Assembly (NCBI GenBank): GCA_004213235.1
Contig: SHAI01000052.1
Location: forward strand, 1 to 12,214
Direction: 5' to 3'
DNA: 12,214 bases
Source: Parvularculaceae bacterium
GTDB lineage: Bacteria > Pseudomonadota > Alphaproteobacteria > Caulobacterales > Parvularculaceae
In this document: piece after piece, positions 1 to 7,447 of the stretch
Numbering within the stretch: the stretch's first letter is position 1
Layout: each line of letters opens with the position of its first letter
Notes under the pieces: model-generated
Seen by the model: only the letters and a program-made list of their open reading frames with translations
What the model was told of the DNA's origin: nothing
The model's database searches: none
Translations under genes and position numbers: made by a program

Positions 1-1048
1 GGCCGGCCTCAGCTAATGCATGACGTAAAGCGCCTATAATCAGCCCACGCACCGACCCTGAATCACGAAATCGAACTTCGGTCTTCGCCGGGTGGACATT
101 GACGTCCACTTCCTGCGCATCAATGGACAGGAAAAGTACGACAGCGGGGTGCCGATCCCGGGCCAGAAAATCCGAATAGGCACCGCGCACCGCACCAACA
201 ATCAGCTTGTCGCGGACCGGCCGCCCGTTAACAAATAGAAACTGTTTGTCCGGCAAACCGCGATTGAACGTCGGCACCGCCGCATAGCCTTTAAGTTGCG
301 CACCATCCCGGCGTGCATCCAGCGGCAGGGCGTTCGCTTCAAAATCGCGCCCAATGATTGCGGCGACCCGCTTCAACCAACCAGCCTCATCGTCAGTCTG
401 CGGCCGAAAATCGAGGAGTTTGCGCCCATTGGATGTGAGGGTAAAAGCCGTTGCGGGATGCGACATCGCCAAACGCCGCACGGCTTCGGCCACCGCGGCG
501 GTTTCCGCTTTATCGGACTTCAGGAATTTAAGACGGGCAGGCGTTGCGTAAAACAGATCGCTGACATCAATGCGCGTACCAAAACCGCCAAAACTTGCCG
601 GTCGCGGGGCACCAACTTCGCCGCCATGAACTGACAGCTCATAAGCTTCTGACGCGCCAGCCGCCCGTGAGACAATATCGAGACGCGCCGCAGACCCGAT
701 TGACGGCAATGCTTCGCCGCGAAAGCCAAGGGTCGCAATATCGGTGAGATCGTACCGACCAGCGGCGTCAGGTGCCAATTTCGACGTGGCATGACGCTCC
801 ACCGCCAGGGCAAGATCGCCCGCCGTCATACCATGGCCGTTATCCGCCACCCGGAATGAGGCTTTGCCACCATTGCGGATATCGATCTCAATCTCGGTGG
901 CACCAGCATCAAGGCTGTTTTCGACAAGCTCTTTCACGGCTGCGGCAGGTCGCTCAATGACCTCGCCGGCAGCAATCTGATTGACGGCTGTTGCCGGCAA
1001 GCGGCGGATTTGCCGCGCATCTGTCACGTTTATCTCAGACTTGGCCAT
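1..1048 (-). CDS. mutL: DNA mismatch repair protein MutL (N-terminal part, cut by window edge)
   Basis: MutL is the GHKL ATPase that links MutS mismatch recognition to downstream repair. My translation of the reverse strand gives 349 codons with no stop, so the 3' end lies outside the window. The ATPase motifs are intact: NQIAAGEV at residues 23-30, KELVENSLDAGA at 39-50 (E40 the catalytic base, N44 the Mg ligand), ADNGHGM at 68-74, RHATSK at 85-90 and GFRGEAL at 108-114. The DVNVHPAK motif of the transducer domain lies close to the edge, so the C-terminal dimerisation/endonuclease domain is what is missing. The ATG at 1048 gives the usual short N-terminus before the first motif, but I see no clear Shine-Dalgarno sequence ahead of it. 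It follows the BamF-like gene on the same strand after 90 bp. Identity is near certain; the start is fairly sure. Confidence 0.97.
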   Translation of the reverse strand, partial: MAKSEINVTDARQIRRLPATAVNQIAAGEVIERPAAAVKELVENSLDAGATEIEIDIRNGGKASFRVADNGHGMTAGDLALAVERHATSKLAPDAAGRYDLTDIATLGFRGEALPSIGSAARLDIVSRAAGASEAYELSVHGGEVGAPRPASFGGFGTRIDVSDLFYATPARLKFLKSDKAETAAVAEAVRRLAMSHPATAFTLTSNGRKLLDFRPQTDDEAGWLKRVAAIIGRDFEANALPLDARRDGAQLKGYAAVPTFNRGLPDKQFLFVNGRPVRDKLIVGAVRGAYSDFLARDRHPAVVLFLSIDAQEVDVNVHPAKTEVRFRDSGSVRGLIIGALRHALAEAG

Positions 1049-1115
1049 AATGGACGGAACGACACCGCGATTCGCCCGCCGCGATGAGCCCAAACAGGGA
1101 AGATGGGGAAAGAGA

Positions 1116-1130
1116 GAACAGACACTGTCC
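1116..1130 (-). terminator. weak hairpin between the BamF-like gene and mutL
   Basis: On the minus strand a short stem (GGACAG with CTGTTC, one G-T pair, 3-nt loop) is followed by a pyrimidine-rich run. It lies just past the BamF-like stop and about 70 nt before the mutL start. The stem is short and there is no clean T tract, so it may be chance. Nothing else is seen in the 90 bp gap. Confidence 0.2.
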
Positions 1131-1138
1131 GCGCCGGA

Positions 1139-1702
1139 TTAAAATACGCCCGGCAAGCCGAGTGCTTTGTCCTTCTTTATCTCGACCTGATCCTCTTCAC
1201 CGATTACCGCTTCAATTGCGCGCTGACGCGCTTCTAACCACTCTTCGGGATTATCCACCCGCAATGGAGCTTGAGTGTCGTCGACATCGTCACCAAAAAA
1301 TTCCCAAAACATCAATTGGTTGGCGAGACCAGCATCCTTTTCAGCGCGCCCCCCGTTTTCGACGGCCAGGAGTGCACGAATATTGGAGTCCGATGCCAGG
1401 GCACCGGACCGCTGAAGAAGAACCTGCTCGCCGATGCTCGGTGGCGCGGCACTTGTATCACCAAGCAACACTTGCCGCGCGCGATCCGACGCGGACATTT
1501 CCTGCGGGCGCGCTTCGCCCGGTCTTGGCGGCGTCAGTGAATAATCCGGCGGCACAACCAAAGGCGCTTTGGTCGCGATGGCAAATTCATCTGGCGGGTT
1601 TTTACCGTCCCCCAGTGCCTTACCCAGGCCAGCACAACCGGAAAGCGCGACGGCCCCCGTCAGAAGAATAATCGATGAAATTAAGCGGCGGCGAACCGTC
1701 AT
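1139..1702 (-). CDS. bamF: DUF3035 lipoprotein, BamF-like outer-membrane assembly subunit
   Basis: A 187-residue lipoprotein. Residues 1-22 form a signal peptide (MTVRRR, then a hydrophobic stretch) ending in the lipobox LSGC, with C23 as the lipidated cysteine. After a short linker comes a proline-rich segment at residues 37-63 (PPDEF, then APLVVPPDY, then PPRPGE). This is the motif shared by DUF3035 proteins, alphaproteobacterial BamF and the N-terminus of BamC. From family knowledge, BamF is an accessory lipoprotein of the BAM complex, which folds outer-membrane beta-barrels. The rest is acidic and helix-prone with no catalytic motif. I prefer the ATG at 1702: GGAG at 1711-1714 is 8 nt from it but only 2 nt from the ATG at 1708. 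It lies 80 bp downstream of lspA, whose product would process it. The family call is strong; the BAM role is inferred from the motif. Confidence 0.82.
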   Translation of the reverse strand: MTVRRRLISSIILLTGAVALSGCAGLGKALGDGKNPPDEFAIATKAPLVVPPDYSLTPPRPGEARPQEMSASDRARQVLLGDTSAAPPSIGEQVLLQRSGALASDSNIRALLAVENGGRAEKDAGLANQLMFWEFFGDDVDDTQAPLRVDNPEEWLEARQRAIEAVIGEEDQVEIKKDKALGLPGVF

Positions 1703-1710
1703 GGACATTG

Positions 1711-1714
1711 CTCC
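1711..1714 (-). promoter_or_regulatory. ribosome binding site choosing the BamF-like start
   Basis: GGAG on the minus strand sits 8 nt from the ATG at 1702 and only 2 nt from the ATG at 1708, so the downstream ATG is the likelier start. Confidence 0.55.
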
Positions 1715-1733
1715 ATCTAGACAAATTTTTAGT

Positions 1734-1770
1734 CGCCCCCGAAGCCCGACAATAGCGCTGCACGGGGGCG
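1734..1770 (-). repeat. GC-rich inverted repeat between lspA and the BamF-like gene
   Basis: A perfect 8-bp stem (CGCCCCCG paired with CGGGGGCG) encloses a 21-nt loop. It begins 12 nt after the lspA stop and ends 31 nt before the next start codon. On the minus-strand transcript the stem is followed by ACTAAAAATTTG rather than a U tract, so it is not a standard intrinsic terminator. It could be a partial attenuator, a processing or stability element for the ileS-lspA message, or a protein site. Confidence 0.5.
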
Positions 1771-1782
1771 TGTGACAAGTCG

Positions 1783-2364
1783 TTATCCGTTCGATGCGTT
1801 AGGTGCACCTTTTTCCCGGGTTAGCCAAGCGTCTAACAGTAAAAGACCGACGCCGACATTGATCGCAGCATCGGCCACATTGAACACCCAGGGGAAATAA
1901 AGGCCAGAAAAATCAAGAAAATCCACGACATAACCATAGGCAATTCGGTCATAAAGATTTCCCAAAGCCCCGCCAAGGATAAACCCAACCCCGCTCGCAG
2001 CAACGCGCCGATGCAGACCGCCCAGCCAAACGCCGAGCCCGATGACAATCGTGATCGATAGGAGCGACAGAAAAATGCGCGAGGCGAGACCACCGGCCAG
2101 CATCCCGAAACTCGCGCCATAATTTTTAACAAAGGTAAGGTCAAAGATTGGCGCGACCGGGATTTGAGCACACAAATAGGCTGGAGCCCTTGCACATGGA
2201 ACTGCACGCCCTGGCAAATCAACCACATGCACAATGATTATTTTTGACGCCTGATCCAAGCATGCAACCAGGATGGCAACAATAATCGCCATCCAGAACA
2301 ATCGGTTGCTCCTTGCCTCACGCCACCACTGGAGGGTGGCCAGTTTCACACTCTCGACGGTCAT
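1783..2364 (-). CDS. lspA: lipoprotein signal peptidase (signal peptidase II)
   Basis: LspA is the inner-membrane aspartyl protease that cleaves signal peptides from diacylated prolipoproteins. The 193-residue product has four hydrophobic segments (about 22-37, 84-91 extending to 113, 122-133 and 159-178). The family motifs are DQASK at 37-41, NYGASFGM at 81-88, GGALGNLYDR at 131-140 and FNVADAAIN at 161-169. D139 and D165 are the catalytic dyad, both present. The periplasmic loop at about 50-70 is slightly long and has two cysteines. I choose the ATG at 2364 because it overlaps the ileS stop as ATGA, a normal coupled start with AGG a few bases upstream. A longer reading from 2403 would add an Arg/Cys-rich stretch that only mirrors the ileS zinc finger in another frame. 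Confidence 0.96.
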   Translation of the reverse strand: MTVESVKLATLQWWREARSNRLFWMAIIVAILVACLDQASKIIIVHVVDLPGRAVPCARAPAYLCAQIPVAPIFDLTFVKNYGASFGMLAGGLASRIFLSLLSITIVIGLGVWLGGLHRRVAASGVGFILGGALGNLYDRIAYGYVVDFLDFSGLYFPWVFNVADAAINVGVGLLLLDAWLTREKGAPNASNG

Positions 2365-5321
2365 CCGCCTACCGCATCTTGTCGATCGACAACGTCGCAA
2401 CATCTAAGGCATAAAAGCGGGTGAACGCCCTTTCCAACATCGCCGGTATAACGCCAGCACCGCTCACATTTTGCGGCCTCGACCTTCGGTGCCGTCGCAG
2501 CAACGCCGGCAACATCCTCCAGTCGGAAGGCATCAACCGGCCCCTCACCAGCCTCAACGGTTACGCTACTGGTGATGAAAAGTTCTGAAAGGTCACGCCC
2601 CTCAATCAATGCACGATCCTCAGCACTTTGAAGGTAAACCGTAGGTGATGCTTCCAGACTCGCGCCTATCCGCTTCTCCCGACGTTCAATTTCCAATGCA
2701 CCAGTGACCACGCGACGAATGCGCCGAAGTTGTGCCCAGTCAGCTGCTAGCGCGTCATCCTTCCAGTCTGACGGCGTTAATGGAAACTGGCGCAAATGGA
2801 CAGACGCAGCATCTGCGCCATGGCGGTCCATCCACGCCTCCTCCATGGTGAACACGCAAATCGGTGCCAACCATGCTGACAGGCGGTCAAAACAGGCATT
2901 CATGACAGTACGTACCGCGCGCCGACGGGTGTCGTTTTCATGATCGCAGTACAGACTGTCTTTACGGATATCAAGAAAGAACGCCGACAAATCCATAGAC
3001 GCAAAATCCAGGACTTTTCGCCAGACAGCTTTGAAGTCAAACTTGTCATAAGCTGCACGCACCTCGACATCCAATTCGGCGAGGCGATGAAGGATATAGC
3101 GCTCCAGCTCTGGCATCTGCGATACAGGCAGCTCTTCGGCATCTGTATATCCCTTCAGTGCACCGAGGAGATACCGGATCGTATTTCGAAGCTTACGGTA
3201 TGAATCCACCGCTGAATCGATGATTTCCTTCCCGATGCGGGGATCTTCCGTATAATCACCTGCGGCGACCCAAATGCGGATAATCTCTGCACCATATTGC
3301 TTCGTTATCTCATCGGGCGCGACCACATTACCAAGAGACTTCGACATTTTGCGGCCGTCTTCGCCGACAACAAAGCCATTGGTGATGATGTGCTTGTAAG
3401 GAGCACGGCCGCGCGTGCCGCAACTCTCCAGCAGGGACGACTGAAACCAGCCGCGATGCTGGTCTGATCCCTCGCAATAGATATCCGCCGGCCAGTTCAG
3501 GTCATCGCGGTTTTCAAGTACGAAAGCGTGGGTCGTGCCTGAATCAAACCAAACATCGAGTATATCAGTGATCTTCTCGTAATCATCGGCATTATAATCC
3601 GAACCGAGAAATTCATTTGCTGGCGTATCGAACCATGCATCAGCGCCGCTTTCTCTGATTGCGGTTAAAATTCGTTCGTCTACCGCTGAATCGGCCAGAA
3701 TTTCCGTCGTTTCCTTGTGAACAAATATCGTCAACGGCACGCCCCATGCGCGTTGACGGGAAATCAGCCAATCCGGACGTCCTTCCACCATCGAGCGAAG
3801 CCGATTGCGTCCCTGCGGCGGGGTGAAGGCAGTTTCATCTATTGCAGCAAGCGCATTTTCACGCAGGGTTTTGCCATTTGCCGTGGGGCGATCAAGCGCG
3901 ATAAACCATTGCAGCGTGTTCCGGAAAATCACCGGTGCCCGCGACCGCCAGGAATGCGGATAGGAATGCTTCAATCGGCCGCGCGCAATAAGCCTGCCAG
4001 AATCTATCAGTGCTTCAATGACCGATTTGTTTGCGTCAGCGTCTTTACCTTTCTTCTTTCCGTCCAGGACCAGGATATGCCTACCCTCAAAGCCGGGTGC
4101 TTCCTTGGTATAAGCACCAAATTCATCAACGGTATACGGAATGTCTTCTGTCGACAGGCCGTGTGCCAACCATGCTTCATAGTCCTCCGCACCATGACCA
4201 GGTGCGGTATGAACAAAGCCGGTCCCCGCTTCATCCGTGACATGATCACCGCTCAGCAGCGGCACATCGAACTGATAACCACCTTCCAGTCCTTGCAGGG
4301 GATGCGCGCATTTAACATTTTCCAGATGGGCCGGTGGCACATCACCGAGGCGTGTCCAGCTCTCAATCAATCCCGCCTCACGCACGCTTTCGGCCAGCGC
4401 ATCGCCAATGATGAGTTTGTCACCGGGTTTTGACCATGGTTCGAAGTCAAGGTCTGACTTCATCGCGGTGACCTCATAAAGGCCATAGGAGAGCGATGGG
4501 CCGTAACAGATTGCGCGGTTCCCGGGGATCGTCCATGGCGTTGTTGTCCAGATCACGACCGATGCGCCCTGAACAAACTCGCGAAACTGATCGCGCGACA
4601 TGCCCGCCGGCCCCTCGCCAGACAGATCTCCAAGAGCCGATATCGGAAACTTCACCCAAATGGTTGTTGACTGATGATCATGATATTCGATTTCAGCTTC
4701 AGCAAGCGCTGTTTGCTCAACCGGACTCCACATAACCGGCTTTGCCCCGCGATAAAGCAAACCAAGATCTCGGAATTTCAAAAGCTCGCGCGCGATAGTC
4801 GCTTCGGACTGAAAGGCCATCGTTGTGTAGGGGTTTGCCCAATCCCCCTCGCCCCCAAGACGGCAAAATTCCTCGCGCTGAACATCCAGCCATTTTTGAG
4901 CATCCGCGCGACATGCGGCACGAAACTCCGATGACGGCACATCGCGTTTCATGCGCCCCTTGGACCTGAATTCCTCTTCGACCTTCCATTCAATGGGCAG
5001 ACCATGACAATCCCACCCCGGGACGAAATTGGCGTTGAACCCTGCCATCTGCTTTGAACGGACAATCATGTCCTTCAAAATCTTTGTCAGCGCCGTACCA
5101 ATGTGAATATGGCCATTGGCGTATGGCGGGCCATCATGGAGTACAAACGGCGGACGGTCGCGCGCATCCTCGCGCATTTTTTGGTAGAGGCCTTGCTCAG
5201 CCCATTTTTTGAGCAGAACTGGCTCTTTTTTGGGCAGCCCCGCCCGCATGGGGAAGTCCGTCTCAGGCAGGAACAAACTATCTTTATAGTCTCGCGCTGT
5301 CGGCGCGGATGTATCAGACAT
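2361..5321 (-). CDS. ileS: isoleucyl-tRNA synthetase
   Basis: Charges tRNA-Ile with isoleucine in the cytoplasm. The 986 residues are full length for a bacterial-type IleS. The signature region reads NGHIHIGTAL (69-78), so the HIGH motif is HIGT at 73-76. PGWDCHGLPIEW is at 101-112. The CP1 editing domain has the threonine-rich TTTPWTIPGN (259-268) and GHGAEDY (375-381, with the editing aspartate at D380). QWFIALD is at 471-477, WFDSGTTHAF at 591-600 and KMSKS at 658-662. A C-terminal zinc finger has C952, C955, C971 and C974, with an extra C975. The ATG at 5321 has a weak purine-rich site (GCGAGA) upstream. It is translationally coupled to lspA, and about 240 bp precede it, which probably hold its promoter. 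The only oddity is threonine for the second histidine of HIGH. Confidence 0.98.
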   Translation of the reverse strand: MSDTSAPTARDYKDSLFLPETDFPMRAGLPKKEPVLLKKWAEQGLYQKMREDARDRPPFVLHDGPPYANGHIHIGTALTKILKDMIVRSKQMAGFNANFVPGWDCHGLPIEWKVEEEFRSKGRMKRDVPSSEFRAACRADAQKWLDVQREEFCRLGGEGDWANPYTTMAFQSEATIARELLKFRDLGLLYRGAKPVMWSPVEQTALAEAEIEYHDHQSTTIWVKFPISALGDLSGEGPAGMSRDQFREFVQGASVVIWTTTPWTIPGNRAICYGPSLSYGLYEVTAMKSDLDFEPWSKPGDKLIIGDALAESVREAGLIESWTRLGDVPPAHLENVKCAHPLQGLEGGYQFDVPLLSGDHVTDEAGTGFVHTAPGHGAEDYEAWLAHGLSTEDIPYTVDEFGAYTKEAPGFEGRHILVLDGKKKGKDADANKSVIEALIDSGRLIARGRLKHSYPHSWRSRAPVIFRNTLQWFIALDRPTANGKTLRENALAAIDETAFTPPQGRNRLRSMVEGRPDWLISRQRAWGVPLTIFVHKETTEILADSAVDERILTAIRESGADAWFDTPANEFLGSDYNADDYEKITDILDVWFDSGTTHAFVLENRDDLNWPADIYCEGSDQHRGWFQSSLLESCGTRGRAPYKHIITNGFVVGEDGRKMSKSLGNVVAPDEITKQYGAEIIRIWVAAGDYTEDPRIGKEIIDSAVDSYRKLRNTIRYLLGALKGYTDAEELPVSQMPELERYILHRLAELDVEVRAAYDKFDFKAVWRKVLDFASMDLSAFFLDIRKDSLYCDHENDTRRRAVRTVMNACFDRLSAWLAPICVFTMEEAWMDRHGADAASVHLRQFPLTPSDWKDDALAADWAQLRRIRRVVTGALEIERREKRIGASLEASPTVYLQSAEDRALIEGRDLSELFITSSVTVEAGEGPVDAFRLEDVAGVAATAPKVEAAKCERCWRYTGDVGKGVHPLLCLRCCDVVDRQDAVGG

Positions 5322-5561
5322 ATCAGATGTCTCGCTTAACGGGGCGCAACCTGATGCAGTCCAGCAGGCGCGCAGATGAAACTATGGTTGAAGGTGAAAC
5401 CCGGTCCCGCAGCCTGCGTCAAGAAAAAGCTCGTCGACGCCGGCTGTCAGGCCGGGCGGCTAATTCGTAGCGCGGCCGGCGACATAAAGATGTGGTTCAC
5501 GTCTCTCATAGCGAGTTCGGTAGCATGCATTGGTGTTGCGGTCATTAGCCCAACGCAAATT
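5322..5561. other. intergenic region upstream of ileS
   Basis: This 240 bp gap separates ileS from the exported-protein gene on the same strand. It probably holds the ileS promoter and leader. An imperfect hairpin lies at 5344-5373 (GCGC and CCTG pairing with CAGG and GCGC across an internal loop), 23-52 nt before the ileS start. I see no T-box, leader peptide or convincing terminator for the upstream gene. Short open frames here have no recognisable protein features. Confidence 0.4.
5394..5422 (-). promoter_or_regulatory. possible ileS promoter
   Basis: On the minus strand TTGACG (5417-5422) is a good -35 element, followed after 17 nt by TTTCAC (5394-5399), a poor -10. It lies about 73 nt upstream of the ileS ATG. 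The -10 matches consensus at only three of six positions, so this is a weak prediction. Confidence 0.2.
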
Positions 5562-6614
5562 TTATGGTGTGATTTCAAGCCGCAAGACACCCCGATCATC
5601 GGCATCGCACTGCATATTGCGCCGAACAAGCGCGCCATCACGGTTTTCCGCCATAAAATCAGCGACCATGCGATACGCCCCGCCTCCCAGTGATGTGACC
5701 TTTGTCGGCACCGACGGTAATGTCACGCTCACACCATCGTCGAGGGCTGCAGCGCGGGTCTCCATTGCACAATCTCGAAAAGCGATCCGATAGGGTGCCC
5801 CTCGTGCCCCTCCAAAGAGATCCGTTTCCAGATCGTCGCCATTAAACGGAGAAACCCTGTCAAAATCGCGCTGTGCTACGCCGAGGCGGCGCTGCTCTGC
5901 CTCCAATGTGCGCCAATCATCGCTCCGACCCGACCGGTAGTTAGGGTCATAATAGGGGCTCACTGGATAGGCTTGCACTGGGCGACGACTTTCCTCAAGA
6001 AAACGGTCGATCAGAATAACACCGCCAAAAATGCCAGCGGCGATGACAGCCGCTTCTTCCCTGGTCAAACCCCGGCGATACCGGTGCCGGGGTCCGTGAA
6101 AACGCCGACCATAATGCCGGGGGCCCAGAACCACTGGCCCATAAAATCCAGCGCGCACAACACGGCGCCCGAAATGCGGACCGGCATCATAACGCGGGCG
6201 ATATCCAGGTCGCCAATAATACCCACCCCCGCGAGGGTTATCGTACCTGTCGCGCCTGGCACGACGTGAAATGCTCACAAAATGCTGAGGCGCATAAGGC
6301 GAAACGCTGGCCGGTGGGGTCGCGGATGAACGGGGCGCAATGGGTTCCACCTGTGCCGGCACATCCCGTACATGGCGACTAAGACCACTGGCCGGCCGCG
6401 CAACCTGCGCATTATGGATGGCGGCCTGCGCATTTTGGGTCACGCCATTTTCAACGGAAATTTCCGGCGCGCCAGCCATCGCCGTATCGACCGTCGCTGC
6501 ACCAGCGAAACCAGAAAGCGTAACTGAAAAAATAATGGCAGAAAGGCCACTACGCTGGCGCAAAGACGCAAAACGGGTTGTTAATACCCCCCAACACATC
6601 AAGCGATCAGGCAT
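5562..6614 (-). CDS. exported protein of unknown function, Arg/Tyr/Gly/Pro-rich
   Basis: I do not recognise this 350-residue protein. It begins with a long basic leader and a hydrophobic stretch at about 22-48 (SAIIFSVTLSGFAGAA, then AMAGAP), a plausible Sec signal peptide cut near residue 49. Residues 50-110 are low-complexity Ala/Pro/Gln. Residues 113-182 are very basic and rich in Arg, Tyr, Gly and His, with repeated short GRR/GPR/RPRY-like units. Residues 186-203 form a glycine-rich hydrophobic segment (AAVIAAGIFGGVILID) that could span or insert in a membrane. The C-terminal third (about 275-350) looks like a compact folded domain with two cysteines (C282 and C336) and alternating polar/hydrophobic strands ending in LRLEITP. 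The ATG at 6614 has GAGAG 4 nt upstream; the longer reading from TTG at 6650 has no comparable site. It is divergent from the DUF2799 gene. Cell-envelope location is inferred only. Confidence 0.8.
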   Translation of the reverse strand: MPDRLMCWGVLTTRFASLRQRSGLSAIIFSVTLSGFAGAATVDTAMAGAPEISVENGVTQNAQAAIHNAQVARPASGLSRHVRDVPAQVEPIAPRSSATPPASVSPYAPQHFVSISRRARRDRYDNPRGGGYYWRPGYRPRYDAGPHFGRRVVRAGFYGPVVLGPRHYGRRFHGPRHRYRRGLTREEAAVIAAGIFGGVILIDRFLEESRRPVQAYPVSPYYDPNYRSGRSDDWRTLEAEQRRLGVAQRDFDRVSPFNGDDLETDLFGGARGAPYRIAFRDCAMETRAAALDDGVSVTLPSVPTKVTSLGGGAYRMVADFMAENRDGALVRRNMQCDADDRGVLRLEITP

Positions 6615-6748
6615 AAAACTCTCGCCATAAAACTCGTCATCGCCCTTCAACCTATTTTAATTTGCATAACCTGCGGACAAGAGGTTTCCTAAAAGGGGAA
6701 ATCTCCAGTACAGTAAAGCAAGGTTTAGGCCTAGTGAGCAAACTTGTC
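6615..6748. promoter_or_regulatory. divergent intergenic region
   Basis: These 134 bp separate two divergent genes and must carry both of their promoters. I cannot assign -35/-10 pairs with confidence. The main visible structure is the inverted repeat at 6681-6705. Confidence 0.4.
6681..6705. repeat. 9-bp inverted repeat in the divergent promoter region
   Basis: GAGGTTTCC pairs with GGAAATCTC (one G-T pair) around the 7-nt spacer TAAAAGG. It is centred about 55 bp upstream of the DUF2799 start and about 80 bp upstream of the divergent gene. The dyad and position suit a regulator operator shared by both genes. A leader hairpin in the plus-strand transcript is the alternative. Confidence 0.45.
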
Positions 6749-7447
6749 ATGTTTTCAAAACGATCCAACTCACAAAGGGGATACAGCGGTATAATTCACG
6801 CCGCGATCGTGTCCCTTTTCGCCATTGGCTGTGCATCAGATGGCGTGACAATCTCTTGTTTGGACATGGACTGGCACGATATCGGACGGCGGGACGGGAT
6901 CGCTGGCGAAAAGAAAACGCGTTTCGAAGATCACGCCAAGAAATGCGAAAAAGAAAATGCACCGATCAACGCCTCGGTCTATTTTGATGGCTATGAAAAG
7001 GGCCTGCTAACCTACTGTGCGCCAGAGGGAGCATTTACCGCGGGGCTTCGCGGCGAGGATTTTGGTGATGCCTGCGCACCGGGGTTGGAAAATGCTTTTC
7101 TGTCGGATTTTGAGCAGGGACGACAACTTCGCCATCACACCAAAACAGCAGACCGCACAAAGGAAAATCATCGTCGTGCAAAAAGGGCGCTGGAGCGCCA
7201 CGAAAACAGCCTGGCCACTGCCACAAGCCGATATGAAGATCCTTACCTCTCTGGCGGAGAGCGCTATGCAGCACGCCAAGATGTTGAATATCACCGCCGC
7301 GAAATCGAACGCTACACGGCGGATATCCCAAAGCTGAAGGCACAAGCAGCAGAAGCCCGGGAAACGCTTGCAGCGTTTATTGTAATACTGGAAGCAGAGG
7401 GGCGAACCATTACGCCAGCGGACAGCCAGCAACACCTTGCCGATTAA
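6749..7447 (+). CDS. DUF2799 protein, probable lipoprotein
   Basis: The only plus-strand gene. The 232-residue product has a basic N-terminus and a hydrophobic stretch (about 14-27) ending in FAIGC, a degenerate lipobox with C28 as the possible lipid site. The DUF2799 pattern follows: DWHDIGRRDG (41-50), then R58, H62 and C66, then YFDGYEKGLLTYC (78-90), GLRGEDFGDAC (99-109), and LENAF with GR (113-125). From about residue 128 to 215 the chain is charged and helical, probably coiled coil, with many Arg, Glu and Ala. The biochemical role of DUF2799 is unknown to me. The ATG at 6749 puts the signal peptide at the N-terminus; a longer reading from TTG at 6662 adds 29 residues without a clear ribosome site. 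The stop overlaps the ribF stop from the other strand. The envelope location is inferred. Confidence 0.85.
   Translation: MFSKRSNSQRGYSGIIHAAIVSLFAIGCASDGVTISCLDMDWHDIGRRDGIAGEKKTRFEDHAKKCEKENAPINASVYFDGYEKGLLTYCAPEGAFTAGLRGEDFGDACAPGLENAFLSDFEQGRQLRHHTKTADRTKENHRRAKRALERHENSLATATSRYEDPYLSGGERYAARQDVEYHRREIERYTADIPKLKAQAAEARETLAAFIVILEAEGRTITPADSQQHLAD

Noticed and set aside
1084..1671. A 195-codon open frame on the plus strand
   Set aside because: It is antisense to the BamF-like gene, Pro/Arg-rich with no family features, while the minus-strand frame has a lipobox and family motif.
2365..2403. Longer lspA start at 2403
   Set aside because: The added residues are the ileS zinc-finger coding region read in another frame, and the ATGA overlap at 2361-2364 is a normal coupled start.
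3717..4433. A 238-codon open frame on the plus strand
   Set aside because: It lies wholly antisense to ileS, its protein has no recognisable domain or signal, and the ileS frame explains the sequence fully.
5376..5693. A 105-codon open frame on the plus strand upstream of ileS
   Set aside because: No convincing ribosome site, overlaps the end of the exported-protein gene, and the translation looks random.
6615..6650. N-terminal extension of the exported protein from TTG at 6650
   Set aside because: The extension is polar and would bury the signal peptide; the ATG at 6614 has GAGAG just upstream.
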